39,469 nt of DNA, from NCBI GenBank assembly GCA_964650695.1, contig CAZYVA010000007.1, forward strand, positions 1-39,469, written 5' to 3'. The position numbers and the translations under genes are program-made. This document shows positions 24,919-34,077 of this stretch, one piece after another (position 1 is the stretch's first letter; every line of letters begins with the position of its first letter). Origin of the DNA: CAZYVA01 sp964650695. GTDB lineage: Bacteria; Bacillota; Clostridia; Lachnospirales; Lachnospiraceae. Under the pieces are notes generated by a model. The model worked only from the letters and a program-made list of their open reading frames with translations. It did not search any database and was not told the DNA's origin.

Positions 24919-27249
24919 ATGGGACTGGATTATAGTAAAGTAGCAGACGGGATCATCAGGGAGGATGATTTCCAGCCGGGGAATTTGGGGAAGTGCGAGG
25001 CGATCATGAGCTTGGGGAACGGTTACATGGGCGTCCGCAGCGCAGCGGAGGAGCGGTACTTAAAAGAGACGAGGGGCGTCTTTGTTGCCGGCACGTTTAA
25101 TAAATTCGATGAAAATGAAGTCACAGAGCTTCCGAATGCGGCCGATATGACAGCGATAGAGGTTTCGGTTGACGGGGCGTGCTTTGACCTGACTGCAGGC
25201 AGTATGGAAGATTACACGAAGGAACTGAATATCCAAAGCGGAGAACTGACAAGAAGCGTGCTTTGGACCGCGCCAAATGGGAAAAAGATCCGTTACACAT
25301 CCTACCGGGTCGTATCTTTGAAGGACCTGCATTGGATGGCGCAGAGGGTGGAGCTGACCCCGGTGGGGGCAGACGTCACGGTCCGGATCCGTTCCGGCAT
25401 TGACGGGACCGTCACCAATACAGGAAGCCAGCACTTTTCGGAAGGGGATAAACGTTTTTATGATAAGCGGGTGATCCAGTTTGTCGAGAGGACTACGCAG
25501 TCCGGCATTGATTTTGTCAATACAACCGCCCATAAGCTTGCGCTCAACGGGGCCGTCCTGGATCTGGATGCGCAGGTATTCATCGAGCGGAGGAAAATCT
25601 TTGCGGGCTATGACGTTTCGGTGAAAGCGGGGGAAACGCTGGTGATTGAAAAATATTCCACCGTGTATACGACCCGTGACCGGGATATGGAAGGGAAAAC
25701 GCTTGCCGATGTGCAGGCCGCGGGGCATGACGCCTGCATACAGATGGAAGCCCTTGGGTATCGCAAGATCATGGAAGAGTCCAAAAGCCAGTGGGAAAAA
25801 GAGGTATGGTCCCAGGCGCCCATCACGATCGAAGGCACAGACGAGGCAGATCTCGACCAGTTCGCGGTGCATTTCGCGCAATACCACATGCGCGCTATGG
25901 TGCCGGCCCACGATAACCGCATGAACATTGGTGCGAAAGGATTGTCAGGGGAGGGCTATAAGGGGCATTGCTTCTGGGATACGGAAATCTTTCTGCTTCC
26001 GTACTATATCTTTACCGCGCCGCAGATCGCAAGGAAGCTGGAAGAATACCGCTACCTTTCATTGCCGGGCGCCCATGCAAAGGCGGAACACAACGGCTAT
26101 AAGGGGGCCATGTTCCCCTGGGAGTCCGCGTGGCTGGATGATGGGGAAGTGACGCCGGAATATATGGATGTGGATATCCTCACCGGACGTCCGTCGAAGG
26201 TGTGGACCGGGCTGATCGAACAGCACATCACCTCCGATGTGGCATTTGGGGTGTGGCAGTATGCGGTGATCACCGGGGATGAAGATTTCATGGAGCAGTG
26301 CGGCTATGAGCTGATCATGGATACGGCCATCTTCTGGGCGTCCAGGCTGGAAAAGGGCGGCGACGGAAAATACCATATCAACGACGTCGTCGGGCCGGAT
26401 GAGTACCGGGAGCATGTCAATGACAATGCGTTTACCAACTATATGGCGTGCTGGAACATGAAGAAAGCCATGGAGTATTACCATATGCTGAAAGAGGAAA
26501 AGCCGGCGGTGTTTGAACGTCTGGACCGGAAGCTTGGGCTGGATGACGCGTATGGGATGTGGGAGGACGGATGCCGTTCCCTTTTCCTCCCGCAGCCGAC
26601 AAAGGCGTGTGTACTCCCGCAGGATGACCGGTATTTGGGCTGCCGGGACATTGACCTGTCAAAATATAAAAAACAGGAGCATGTGGGTGGCATTACCCGT
26701 GATTACAATCTTGAGCAGATCAACCAGATCCAGGTATCCAAGCAGGCGGACGTACTCGTGTTGTTTTTCTTGCTGGAGAATGAATTTTCACCGGAGGTAA
26801 AGGCTGCTACGTGGAAATATTATGAGCCAAGGACACTTCACGATTCGTCCTTGTCGTTGTCTACCCATGCGGTGTTGGCCTGTGATATGGGGGAAAAGGA
26901 TATGGCATATGGGCTTTACAAAAAGGCTTCGATGATCGACCTGGGCCCGTATATGGGGTCTTCGGACGCTGGTATCCATGCGGCGTCCTTCGGAGGCTTG
27001 TGGCAGTGCGTGGTCTATGGGTTTGGCGGCGTCCGGATGCTGGGCGGGAAACTCCGGATCAACCCGATGCTCCCGGACGCCTGGGATAAGCTTTCGTATA
27101 CGATTATGTGGAAAGGGCAGAAGCTGGAGGTTACGGCGGACAAGCGTTCGGTTACGGTGCGCAACCTTACCGGCGCTATGCCGGTCGAGCTGGAGCTGGC
27201 AGGAAAAGAGCAGACGCTCTCCGGAAGCCTGACGGCCTCACTGGCATAG
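24919..27249 (+). CDS. GH65 glycoside phosphorylase, first copy
   Basis: 776 residues from ATG 24919, 8 bases after TAGGAG; GTG 24910 overlaps that site and is less likely. The GH65 plan is clear: N-terminal beta-sandwich with MSLGNGYMGVRS (about residues 30-41), a helical linker and an (alpha/alpha)6 barrel with GHCFWDTEIF, and the general acid E495 in VVGPDEYREHVNDNAFTNY. Inverting GH65 enzymes use phosphate to split alpha-glucosides (maltose, trehalose, kojibiose, nigerose types) and release beta-glucose 1-phosphate. This specificity cannot be read off. It is followed by a second GH65 gene and a beta-phosphoglucomutase, the expected partner. It is cytoplasmic. Confidence 0.9.
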   Translation: MGLDYSKVADGIIREDDFQPGNLGKCEAIMSLGNGYMGVRSAAEERYLKETRGVFVAGTFNKFDENEVTELPNAADMTAIEVSVDGACFDLTAGSMEDYTKELNIQSGELTRSVLWTAPNGKKIRYTSYRVVSLKDLHWMAQRVELTPVGADVTVRIRSGIDGTVTNTGSQHFSEGDKRFYDKRVIQFVERTTQSGIDFVNTTAHKLALNGAVLDLDAQVFIERRKIFAGYDVSVKAGETLVIEKYSTVYTTRDRDMEGKTLADVQAAGHDACIQMEALGYRKIMEESKSQWEKEVWSQAPITIEGTDEADLDQFAVHFAQYHMRAMVPAHDNRMNIGAKGLSGEGYKGHCFWDTEIFLLPYYIFTAPQIARKLEEYRYLSLPGAHAKAEHNGYKGAMFPWESAWLDDGEVTPEYMDVDILTGRPSKVWTGLIEQHITSDVAFGVWQYAVITGDEDFMEQCGYELIMDTAIFWASRLEKGGDGKYHINDVVGPDEYREHVNDNAFTNYMACWNMKKAMEYYHMLKEEKPAVFERLDRKLGLDDAYGMWEDGCRSLFLPQPTKACVLPQDDRYLGCRDIDLSKYKKQEHVGGITRDYNLEQINQIQVSKQADVLVLFFLLENEFSPEVKAATWKYYEPRTLHDSSLSLSTHAVLACDMGEKDMAYGLYKKASMIDLGPYMGSSDAGIHAASFGGLWQCVVYGFGGVRMLGGKLRINPMLPDAWDKLSYTIMWKGQKLEVTADKRSVTVRNLTGAMPVELELAGKEQTLSGSLTASLA

Positions 27250-27263
27250 AGATGGGGGGAGTT

Positions 27264-29645
27264 ATGAGTTATTCGGGATTGGATTTCATAAACAGCCATA
27301 TCCTCATGGAGCAGGAATACAGCCTGCTCCATGAGGCGAACGTTGCGGCGCTCCTTACGACAGGGAATGGCTATATGGGCGTGCGCGCAAGCCTTGAGGA
27401 ATACGCGAGCCTTGGGGTCCAAGGCTTTCTTGTGCGCGGCGTGATGGACGAAGTCGTGGAAGTGCGCCTTACGATGTGCGACAATATATATATGAAGAAA
27501 TATTACGTGGAGGAGGAGCGCCTGAAAGAGTTTGAAAAACAGGAGAGGGCGGTGAACCTGCTGGATTTTCTTCTGGTGCAGTTTGAGATCAACGGGGAGA
27601 TCTTTTACCCGTGGGAAGGGACGCTGCATGAGTGGAAGAGGTGGCTGGATCTTTCGGACGGCGTCCTGCACCGGGAAGTCGTATGGGAAAATACGAAGGG
27701 CCAGAAGAGCAGGCTGGCCTACGAACGGTTTGCCAGCTTTGCGGACGACCATACTTATTGTATGCGGGTCTTTATGGAACCGTTGAATTATTCCGGGAAC
27801 GTGCGGATTTTAAGCGGGCTGGATTTGCGCACCAAATCCAACGGGCAGATCCCCCAGCGCAGCGTTGGCGCGGGGTTTGAGGGCCGGACTTTATGGCAGG
27901 AAGAGATCGTTGGTGCGAAATATGGGTTCCATGCCATGACCGGGGTTTCCCACAGGTTCAGCGTGGACACGGATGCATGGGAAAATGTGCGGGAGAACGG
28001 ACGGGTCATACAAGTCGTGGATTTTGAGGCGGAACAGGGCAGGACATACACACTGGAAAAGCTGATCGCCACGGTGACAAGCCGTGATTTTGAGGAAGGG
28101 AAGATTGTATCCGGGAATGAAATCGTAAGAAACAGCCGCAGCCTTAAGGAAGCGGTGGGGAAGTACCTGGGCGCGTACCAGGGCAGCACCTATGAGGCTG
28201 AATACAGGAAGCACGCGGCTATTTACCGGGACTTGTCCGCCCGGCTGGAAGTGACGGTAAAGGGAGACGATACCGCCGATCGCGCCATCCGTTTTTCCAA
28301 TTACCACAGCCTGATCTCGATAGCCAGGAATGATTTTGTGCATAGCTTTTCGGCAAAAGGGCTGACCGGGGAAACGTACAACAATTTTGTGTGGTGGGAC
28401 GCGGAAATCTTCCAGGCGCCTTTGTTCCAGCAGACGATGCCGGAATACAGCAGAAACAATATCCTGTTCCGGTGGTCCCATCTAAAAGAGGCGAGAGCGC
28501 TGGCGGCAAAGGAAGGATGCCGGGGGGCAAGGTTCCCGTTTACAGTTGGCGTGACCGGGGACGAGACGGTGTGGGTGGACGTCCGCCATCCATTCATGCA
28601 GATCCATTGTGTCTCCGACGTGGCGCTGTCCGTGTTGGATTATCACACCTGCACCGGGGACGACGCTTTTATGGAAGCCTACGGTATGGAAATCTTGCTG
28701 GAGGTGTCCAGGTATTGGGTTTCCAGGGTGGCCTGGAACGGGGAAAAGGACCGTTACGAGATCCTGCAGGTGACAGGGACGGACGAGCACCACCCCTATG
28801 TAGACAACGACGCCTATACGAATTACAGCGTTTACCGCGTGTTGTCGGGTACGCTCCGCCTGCTGGGGAAATACGGGGCGCAGGCCGATGCGTTAAAGAA
28901 AAAGATCCAGTTTGAGGAAAAAGAACAGGAGCAGTTCCGGGAGGTGGCCGGTAAACTGTACCTTCCGCTGGATGAAGCCACGGGCATGATCCCGCAGTTT
29001 GACGGGTATTTTGCCTTGTCCAGGGATCTGGAAGTGCAAGGCGGGAGCAAGAGCGGCTATACGCAGATGAAGCAGGCGGGCCTTTACCATAAAAGCCAGG
29101 TTATCAAACAACCGGACGTCTTGATGCTCTTCGCTTACCAGGATACCAGGCTTGCGGACCAGGTGTACCGGCGGAACCTGGACTACTACCAGGGAAGGTG
29201 CGAAGCGGCTTCGTCGCTGTCTTACTGCGTGCATGCCATCTGTTTCGCGGACATGGATATGCCGGAGAGTACCTATGGGTACTTGATGGAAACGGCGGAA
29301 ATGGACTTGAAAAACATGCATGGCGGTACGGAGAACGGGATCCATTCCGGCTGCGCGGCAGGCGCGTGGATGGCCATTGCCCGCGGCGTGGCGGGGATGA
29401 GGATGCGGGAATCCTGCGTAGAGTTTGCCCCGCATTTTATTCCGTGGTGGAAAGAGGTGTGCTTCCATTGTGTCTGGCACGGACAGGGATACCAGGTGTC
29501 GCTTTCCAATGAAACGATGACGGTCCGTGCGGATGAAGGGAATGAACAAGCGCTCCCGGTCGTGATCCATGGAATGAAGCAGGAAGCGGCCGCAGGTCAA
29601 GCGTGTACGTACCGCTTCCAGAAGTGTGCGCCTGTCAGGAGTTAA
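27264..29645 (+). CDS. GH65 glycoside phosphorylase, second copy (divergent)
   Basis: 793 residues from ATG 27264; ATG 27252 is an alternative with a poorer ribosome site. The same family plan is seen: TTGNGYMGVRASLEEYA at the N-terminus, NNFVWWDAEIFQAPLF in the barrel, and the general acid E508 in VTGTDEHHPYVDNDAYTNYS. The acid motif TDEHH replaces PDEY of the first copy, so substrate preference should differ. One characterised GH65 activity is 3-O-alpha-glucosyl-L-rhamnose phosphorylase from Clostridium phytofermentans; in a locus with three rhamnosidases that activity is an attractive but untested guess for one of the two copies. It starts 14 bases after the first GH65 gene. Confidence 0.87.
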   Translation: MSYSGLDFINSHILMEQEYSLLHEANVAALLTTGNGYMGVRASLEEYASLGVQGFLVRGVMDEVVEVRLTMCDNIYMKKYYVEEERLKEFEKQERAVNLLDFLLVQFEINGEIFYPWEGTLHEWKRWLDLSDGVLHREVVWENTKGQKSRLAYERFASFADDHTYCMRVFMEPLNYSGNVRILSGLDLRTKSNGQIPQRSVGAGFEGRTLWQEEIVGAKYGFHAMTGVSHRFSVDTDAWENVRENGRVIQVVDFEAEQGRTYTLEKLIATVTSRDFEEGKIVSGNEIVRNSRSLKEAVGKYLGAYQGSTYEAEYRKHAAIYRDLSARLEVTVKGDDTADRAIRFSNYHSLISIARNDFVHSFSAKGLTGETYNNFVWWDAEIFQAPLFQQTMPEYSRNNILFRWSHLKEARALAAKEGCRGARFPFTVGVTGDETVWVDVRHPFMQIHCVSDVALSVLDYHTCTGDDAFMEAYGMEILLEVSRYWVSRVAWNGEKDRYEILQVTGTDEHHPYVDNDAYTNYSVYRVLSGTLRLLGKYGAQADALKKKIQFEEKEQEQFREVAGKLYLPLDEATGMIPQFDGYFALSRDLEVQGGSKSGYTQMKQAGLYHKSQVIKQPDVLMLFAYQDTRLADQVYRRNLDYYQGRCEAASSLSYCVHAICFADMDMPESTYGYLMETAEMDLKNMHGGTENGIHSGCAAGAWMAIARGVAGMRMRESCVEFAPHFIPWWKEVCFHCVWHGQGYQVSLSNETMTVRADEGNEQALPVVIHGMKQEAAAGQACTYRFQKCAPVRS

Positions 29646-29777
29646 ACCTGGCACGTGGGTTTACTAGGGAACTTGCTTTGCCGCGACCGTAGGGAGCGGG
29701 AAAGCTTCGTGGATGGAATGGCCATTCATTCCGTGCGTGCGTATATTTTGATTGGGCTGCGGCAGGAGGTTCGTGTT
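29646..29777 (+). other. Short intergenic before the phosphoglucomutase gene
   Basis: 132 bases with a GGAATG/CATTCC pair (29715-29732) and the ribosome site CAGGAGG (29763-29769). No clear promoter or terminator; transcription probably runs through. Confidence 0.3.
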
Positions 29778-30413
29778 ATGAGATATAAGGGTGTGATTTT
29801 TGACCTTGACGGGGTTATTTGCTTTACGGATCAGTATCATTACCAGGCTTGGAAAGCCATTGCCAAGGATATCGGGGTCTATTTTGACGAGACGATCAAC
29901 AACCGTTTAAGAGGCGTAAGCCGGATGGCGAGCCTGGATATCATCCTGGAACGAAGCGGGAAGCAATATTCACAACAAGAGAAAGAAGCGTTGGCGGAAA
30001 AGAAAAATGAGATTTACAAGAAACTGCTGATGCAGATGTCACCGGAGGATTTGACAAAAGAAGTGAAGGAAACGATGGATGATCTAAGAAAAAAGGGCAT
30101 GGCGCTTGCGATCGGGTCATCCAGTAAGAACGCAAAACGGATCCTGGAGCGTCTGGGGCTGGGGGATTATTTTGACGCGGTGAGCGATGGGACCCAAATC
30201 ACCCACTCCAAACCGGATCCGGAAGTGTTTTTAAAAGCGGCGCAGTTTCTTGGGCTGGAACCGGGGGAATGCCTGGTTGTCGAGGATGCGCAGGCAGGCA
30301 TTGACGCAGCCGTGGCCGGCGGCTTTGACAGCGCCGGGATCGGCGAGGCGCGAGGGCACAGGAACGTGACGTGGCCGCTGCAGGCATTCTCGGATTTGAA
30401 AAAAATCCTATAA
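29778..30413 (+). CDS. pgmB: Beta-phosphoglucomutase (HAD superfamily)
   Basis: 211 residues, ATG 8 bases after CAGGAGG. GVIFDLDGVICFT (D9 nucleophile, D11 acid/base) is the HAD motif I; the helical cap (about 15-85) holds LRGVSRMASLDI, the beta-PGM substrate loop. AIGSSSKN is motif II, HSKPDPEVFLKAA motif III and VVEDAQAGIDAA motif IV. It converts beta-D-glucose 1-phosphate to glucose 6-phosphate through beta-glucose 1,6-bisphosphate. It lies directly after two GH65 phosphorylase genes, which make that substrate, so the trio forms an energy-saving route from alpha-glucosides into glycolysis. Length is close to the 221 residues of the Lactococcus enzyme. Confidence 0.9.
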   Translation: MRYKGVIFDLDGVICFTDQYHYQAWKAIAKDIGVYFDETINNRLRGVSRMASLDIILERSGKQYSQQEKEALAEKKNEIYKKLLMQMSPEDLTKEVKETMDDLRKKGMALAIGSSSKNAKRILERLGLGDYFDAVSDGTQITHSKPDPEVFLKAAQFLGLEPGECLVVEDAQAGIDAAVAGGFDSAGIGEARGHRNVTWPLQAFSDLKKIL

Positions 30414-30439
30414 CTTTGACGGAAAGGAGCGATGCGGCC

Positions 30440-32869
30440 ATGAAGATGGAGAAATGGAACGGGCATTGGAAGTTTTGGGAGGATAAGGATTCTTTTGCAT
30501 TGGTTTGGAATATACCGGAGGAGGCGAGGGAGCTCACGCTCCCGCATGACGCCATGATCGGATCCCCGGCCCATAAGGAGAGCCAAAATAAGGGGAATAC
30601 AGGCTTCCGGGATGGAGGGATCTATACTTACGTCAAAAACCTCCGGGTTGGACAGGAGGCCAAGGGAAAGGTATTGATGCTGAAATTTGAGGGCGTTTAC
30701 ATGAATGCTATGGTTTATGTGAACGGCCAGATCGCAGGCAAGAATATGTTTGGCTATTCAAGCTTTTATGTCCCGCTGAACGACCTGGTAAACTATGGCG
30801 CGGACAACGAGATCCGTGTGCAGGTGCGAAACAGTGGCATGACAAACAGCCGTTGGTACTCCGGCAGCGGGATTTACAGGGACGTGTACCTTCTGGAATC
30901 GGGCCTTACCCATTTCGTGCCGGAAGGAGTGCAGGTACACTGTGAATCCGCCGATGACGGGGCTGCGGTTTTGCATATATCCACGGAACTGAAAAATGAA
31001 ACGCCTGTTCCGGTACCGGTCGTCTTAGAATCGATCATCCGTGATGATTCCGGCGTTATCGCAGCGAAGGAATGCACAAGGCTGGAGCTGTCCGGGCAGG
31101 AGGGACGAACCGTTTCAGCGCGTGTATATGTAGAAGACCCGAAGCTTTGGTCGGATGCGTCCCCTTCGCTGTATACTTGTGAAAGCATTTTGAAAGAGGG
31201 AGAGGAAATCCTGGACCGCCAGCAGGAGACATTTGGGATCCGCACCCTTGCTCTGGATGCGAAACGGGGGCTTCAGGTGAATGGAAAAAGCGTGAAGCTC
31301 CGCGGCGCGTGTGTCCATCATGATAGTGGGCTTTTGGGGGCTGCTACTTATGAAGAATTCCACATCCGCCAGATGAAAAAGCTAAAAGAAGCGGGCTTTA
31401 ACGCTGTACGCTCTTCCCATCAGCCCATGGCGCCGGCGATGCTGCGCGCCTGCGACCAGGTAGGGATCTATGTGATGGATGAGCTTTCCGATATGTGGGA
31501 CCGCTGCAAATCCGACCTGGATTACGGGCTTTATTTCAGGGAATGGTGGGAGAAAGACTTAACGGCAATGATCCGTAAGGATTACAACCATCCGTCCGTA
31601 GTTTTGTATTCCATTGGAAATGAGATACCAGAGATTGGGACCAGCTCCGGGGCAAGGACAGGGCAGGAGCTGGCACGGAAAATCAAATCCCTTGACCGCA
31701 CCCGTTTTACAACGGCGGGGATCAACGGTGTGTTTGCGGCAGGCGACCGCGTAGACGAAATCCTGGCAGATTTATCCCGCCAGGCGGACGCCGACGGGGA
31801 GACGGGCGGAAATGTCAACGATTTCATGACGGTCATGGACAGCCGTATGGATGAGATCGTCGTCCACCGCGCAATCAGCGAGAGGCTGGAAATGGCTTGC
31901 GCGGCGCTGGACGTCGCAGGCTACAATTATATGACGGCGCGGTATGAGCCGGACCATGAGGCTTACCCGAACCGCGTCATTGTAGGGAGCGAGACATATC
32001 CGCCGGAGATTGCAAAGAACTGGGGGATCGTTAAAAAAACCGGGCACGTCATCGGCGACTTTACATGGACCGGATGGGATTACATCGGAGAGGCGGGTGT
32101 GGGCATACCGGCTTACCAATGGGGGGAAGGGGGCTTTAGCGCACAGTTCCCCGCACAGCTTGCATACTGCGGCGACATTGACATTACAGGCTTCCGCAGG
32201 CCGGCTTCCTATTTCAGGGAATGTGTGTTCGGCCTGAGAAAAGAGCCCTATATCGCCGTGCAGGATCCGGGCCGGTATGGGCAGGCGCTCATCAAGACGC
32301 CCTGGGTCCTCAGCGACGCCATCTCGTCCTGGACCTGGGAAGGCTGCGAAGGAAAGCCGGCCATTGTCGAGGTTTACGCGCCGGATGGGGAAGTGGAGCT
32401 TTTTGTGAACGGAACATCCGCCGGACGGAAAAGGAGCGGTGAGGAAGAAGGCTTCCGCACACTGTTTGAGACGGTTTATGAGCCAGGGACCCTGACGGCT
32501 GTTTTATACAAAGACGGAGTGGAAGCCGGAAGAACCGGACTCTGCACCGCGAATGAGGACAGGAAACTTATCCTTTCTATGGAAGAAGCATATGGGGAGG
32601 AACTGTTGTTTGTCAATATCGAGCTGCGGGATTCGGCAGGGACGCTTGTGACGGGGAACGACTGCACATGGAAGGCCGAAGTGTCTGGCGGCGCCGTCCT
32701 TGTGGGCATTGGCAGCGGAAATCCAAAGCCGTCCTACAATTATGTAGGGGACAAGGCCGATCTGTGGAACGGGCGCGCACAGATGATCCTGAAAAAAACG
32801 GAGAATGGCGGGGCGGTCCAGGTGAAGGTCACATCGGACAACGGGATGGTTGCTGAAGCGGAGTTTTAA
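30440..32869 (+). CDS. GH2 glycosidase (beta-galactosidase/glucuronidase-like)
   Basis: 809 residues from ATG 30440, about 10 bases after GGAAAGGAG. The N-terminal jelly-roll (about 1-170, ..GVYMNAMVYVNGQIAG..) is followed by an Ig-like domain, the TIM barrel (about 285-590) and C-terminal Ig-like domains containing VEVYAPDGEVELFVNGTSAGRKR, as in GH2 proteins with DUF4982. The acid/base is E395 in YSIGNEIPE and the nucleophile E518 in VGSETYPPE. There is no signal peptide. GH2 enzymes remove beta-galactose, beta-glucuronate, beta-mannose or other sugars, and the choice is not visible here. It is the last gene of the locus, ahead of a terminator at 32917. Confidence 0.87.
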   Translation: MKMEKWNGHWKFWEDKDSFALVWNIPEEARELTLPHDAMIGSPAHKESQNKGNTGFRDGGIYTYVKNLRVGQEAKGKVLMLKFEGVYMNAMVYVNGQIAGKNMFGYSSFYVPLNDLVNYGADNEIRVQVRNSGMTNSRWYSGSGIYRDVYLLESGLTHFVPEGVQVHCESADDGAAVLHISTELKNETPVPVPVVLESIIRDDSGVIAAKECTRLELSGQEGRTVSARVYVEDPKLWSDASPSLYTCESILKEGEEILDRQQETFGIRTLALDAKRGLQVNGKSVKLRGACVHHDSGLLGAATYEEFHIRQMKKLKEAGFNAVRSSHQPMAPAMLRACDQVGIYVMDELSDMWDRCKSDLDYGLYFREWWEKDLTAMIRKDYNHPSVVLYSIGNEIPEIGTSSGARTGQELARKIKSLDRTRFTTAGINGVFAAGDRVDEILADLSRQADADGETGGNVNDFMTVMDSRMDEIVVHRAISERLEMACAALDVAGYNYMTARYEPDHEAYPNRVIVGSETYPPEIAKNWGIVKKTGHVIGDFTWTGWDYIGEAGVGIPAYQWGEGGFSAQFPAQLAYCGDIDITGFRRPASYFRECVFGLRKEPYIAVQDPGRYGQALIKTPWVLSDAISSWTWEGCEGKPAIVEVYAPDGEVELFVNGTSAGRKRSGEEEGFRTLFETVYEPGTLTAVLYKDGVEAGRTGLCTANEDRKLILSMEEAYGEELLFVNIELRDSAGTLVTGNDCTWKAEVSGGAVLVGIGSGNPKPSYNYVGDKADLWNGRAQMILKKTENGGAVQVKVTSDNGMVAEAEF

Positions 32870-32870
32870 T

Positions 32871-32893
32871 GCCCGGTAAAGGGGCATTCCCGG
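32871..32893 (+). repeat. Hairpin motif AATGCCC..GGGCATT, copy 1
   Basis: AATGCCC-GGTAAAG-GGGCATT follows the GH2 stop codon, and the next two bases are CC. A near copy, identical at 21 of 23 positions and also continuing CC, lies at 37693-37715 before the GntR gene. It has no T tract, so it is not a typical terminator. Confidence 0.45.
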
Positions 32894-32916
32894 CTGTGGA
32901 TTGCAACAATTTTTTG

Positions 32917-32957
32917 GCAGAGGGTTTGTCATAGTGTTGACAAAGCCCTCTGCTTTT
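32917..32957 (+). terminator. Rho-independent terminator after the GH2 gene
   Basis: GCAGAGGG-TTTGTCA (32917-32931) pairs with TGACAAAGCCCTCTGC (32938-32953) with one bulged base and a 6-base loop, followed by TTTT (32954-32957). It closes the glycoside locus. Confidence 0.75.
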
Positions 32958-32991
32958 GGTACATTAGACTAAAGTACAAACGGCAGTCTAA
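32937..32991 (+). promoter_or_regulatory. Promoter and operator-like repeat of the HypD operon
   Basis: TTGACA (32937-32942), a 17-base spacer and TACATT (32960-32965). The -35 lies inside the right arm of the preceding terminator. A perfect inverted repeat TTAGACT-N14-AGTCTAA (32964-32991) covers the -10 end and start site, a good position for a repressor. Confidence 0.6.
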
Positions 32992-33001
32992 AGCCGTGCG
33001 C

Positions 33002-33027
33002 GCCCTATCCCCCATGGGGGATGGGGC
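33002..33027 (+). promoter_or_regulatory. GC-rich palindrome in the leader of the HypD operon
   Basis: A 26-base inverted repeat with a perfect 16-bp centre (ATCCCCCATGGGGGAT) and one T.G pair outside it, about 30 bases after the predicted transcription start and 66 bases before the activase ATG. It may form an RNA hairpin or bind a dimeric protein. Confidence 0.45.
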
Positions 33028-33093
33028 GGGGAGGCGGCCAAGGATGCGGCGTGGATTTCCTGCTTTACAGCGATGCAGAAAGGGACAGCGGTT

Positions 33094-34002
33094 ATGAGCT
33101 TGATCACAAGTATCCAGAAATATTCGATCCACGATGGCGATGGGATCCGGACTTCTGTTTTCTTTAAGGGATGCCCATTAAAGTGCGTCTGGTGCCACAA
33201 CCCGGAGACGCAGGACTATTGCAGGCAGCCGTCCTACGATAAAGAACGGTGCATGGGCTGCCAAAGCTGTGCGATGGCCTGTCCGCAGCACGCGATCCAT
33301 GCTGAGGGCGGCAAGGTTGTGACAGACCCAAAACTCTGTACCGCCTGCGGCGTCTGTACGGATTACTGCAACCAGAACCTGCGGGCGATCATTGGGAAAG
33401 CGTATACGGTTGAGGAACTGGTAAAAGAACTGAAGAAGGATGAGATGTTTTACGAAGAGTCCGGCGGAGGGGTGACGCTTTCCGGCGGGGAGGCCATGAC
33501 ACAGGACATGGACTTTGTGGAAGCGTTGTGCAGGCAACTGGACCATATAGGGATTACGGTAACGGTGGATACATGCGGCTATGCCCCGTATGAGAACTTC
33601 CGGCGGATCCTGCCGTATGTGGATACGTTCCTGTATGATATCAAAGCTATGGATCCCGGCCTGCATAAAAAGTATACCGGCGCAGGCAACGAACAGATCC
33701 TTGCCAACCTGGAGCGGCTGAACGCCGATGGGGCGCGGATCTACATACGCATCCCTACGATCCGGGAGGTCAACGGCACAGAGCCGTCCATGCAGGCAGT
33801 CATCGATTACCTGAAAGAAAAAGGCATCCATGCAGCCTGCGTGAACCTTCTGCCATACCACAACACAGGCTCCGCCAAGTATGGAAAGCTGGGAAAAGCA
33901 TACGAGGGGGCCGGGCTGAGCGCACCGCCGAAAGAGGAGATGGAGCATTTTGTAGAGATGTTCAAAAAAGCCGGGTTCCCGCTTGTGAAGATCGGCGGGT
34001 AG
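33094..34002 (+). CDS. Glycyl-radical enzyme activating enzyme for HypD (radical SAM)
   Basis: 302 residues from ATG 33094, 8 bases after AAAGGGA; ATG 33073 lacks a ribosome site. CPLKCVWC (C27, C31, C34) is the radical SAM CxxxCxxC motif. It is followed by two ferredoxin-type clusters (CMGCQSCAMACP and CTACGVCTDYC), as in activases of non-PFL glycyl-radical enzymes, and by TLSGGEAMTQ, the SAM-binding GGE. The protein makes a 5'-deoxyadenosyl radical that abstracts hydrogen from the glycyl loop of its partner, encoded 75 bases downstream. The length and cluster layout are usual for this family. The partner identity sets the name. Confidence 0.9.
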   Translation: MSLITSIQKYSIHDGDGIRTSVFFKGCPLKCVWCHNPETQDYCRQPSYDKERCMGCQSCAMACPQHAIHAEGGKVVTDPKLCTACGVCTDYCNQNLRAIIGKAYTVEELVKELKKDEMFYEESGGGVTLSGGEAMTQDMDFVEALCRQLDHIGITVTVDTCGYAPYENFRRILPYVDTFLYDIKAMDPGLHKKYTGAGNEQILANLERLNADGARIYIRIPTIREVNGTEPSMQAVIDYLKEKGIHAACVNLLPYHNTGSAKYGKLGKAYEGAGLSAPPKEEMEHFVEMFKKAGFPLVKIGG

Positions 34003-34077
34003 AAAACGGGAGCTGCTGGCAGCGGCCAGATTTTGCAATATCGTTACGATCCATATTGAGACAGGAGGATGATGGAA

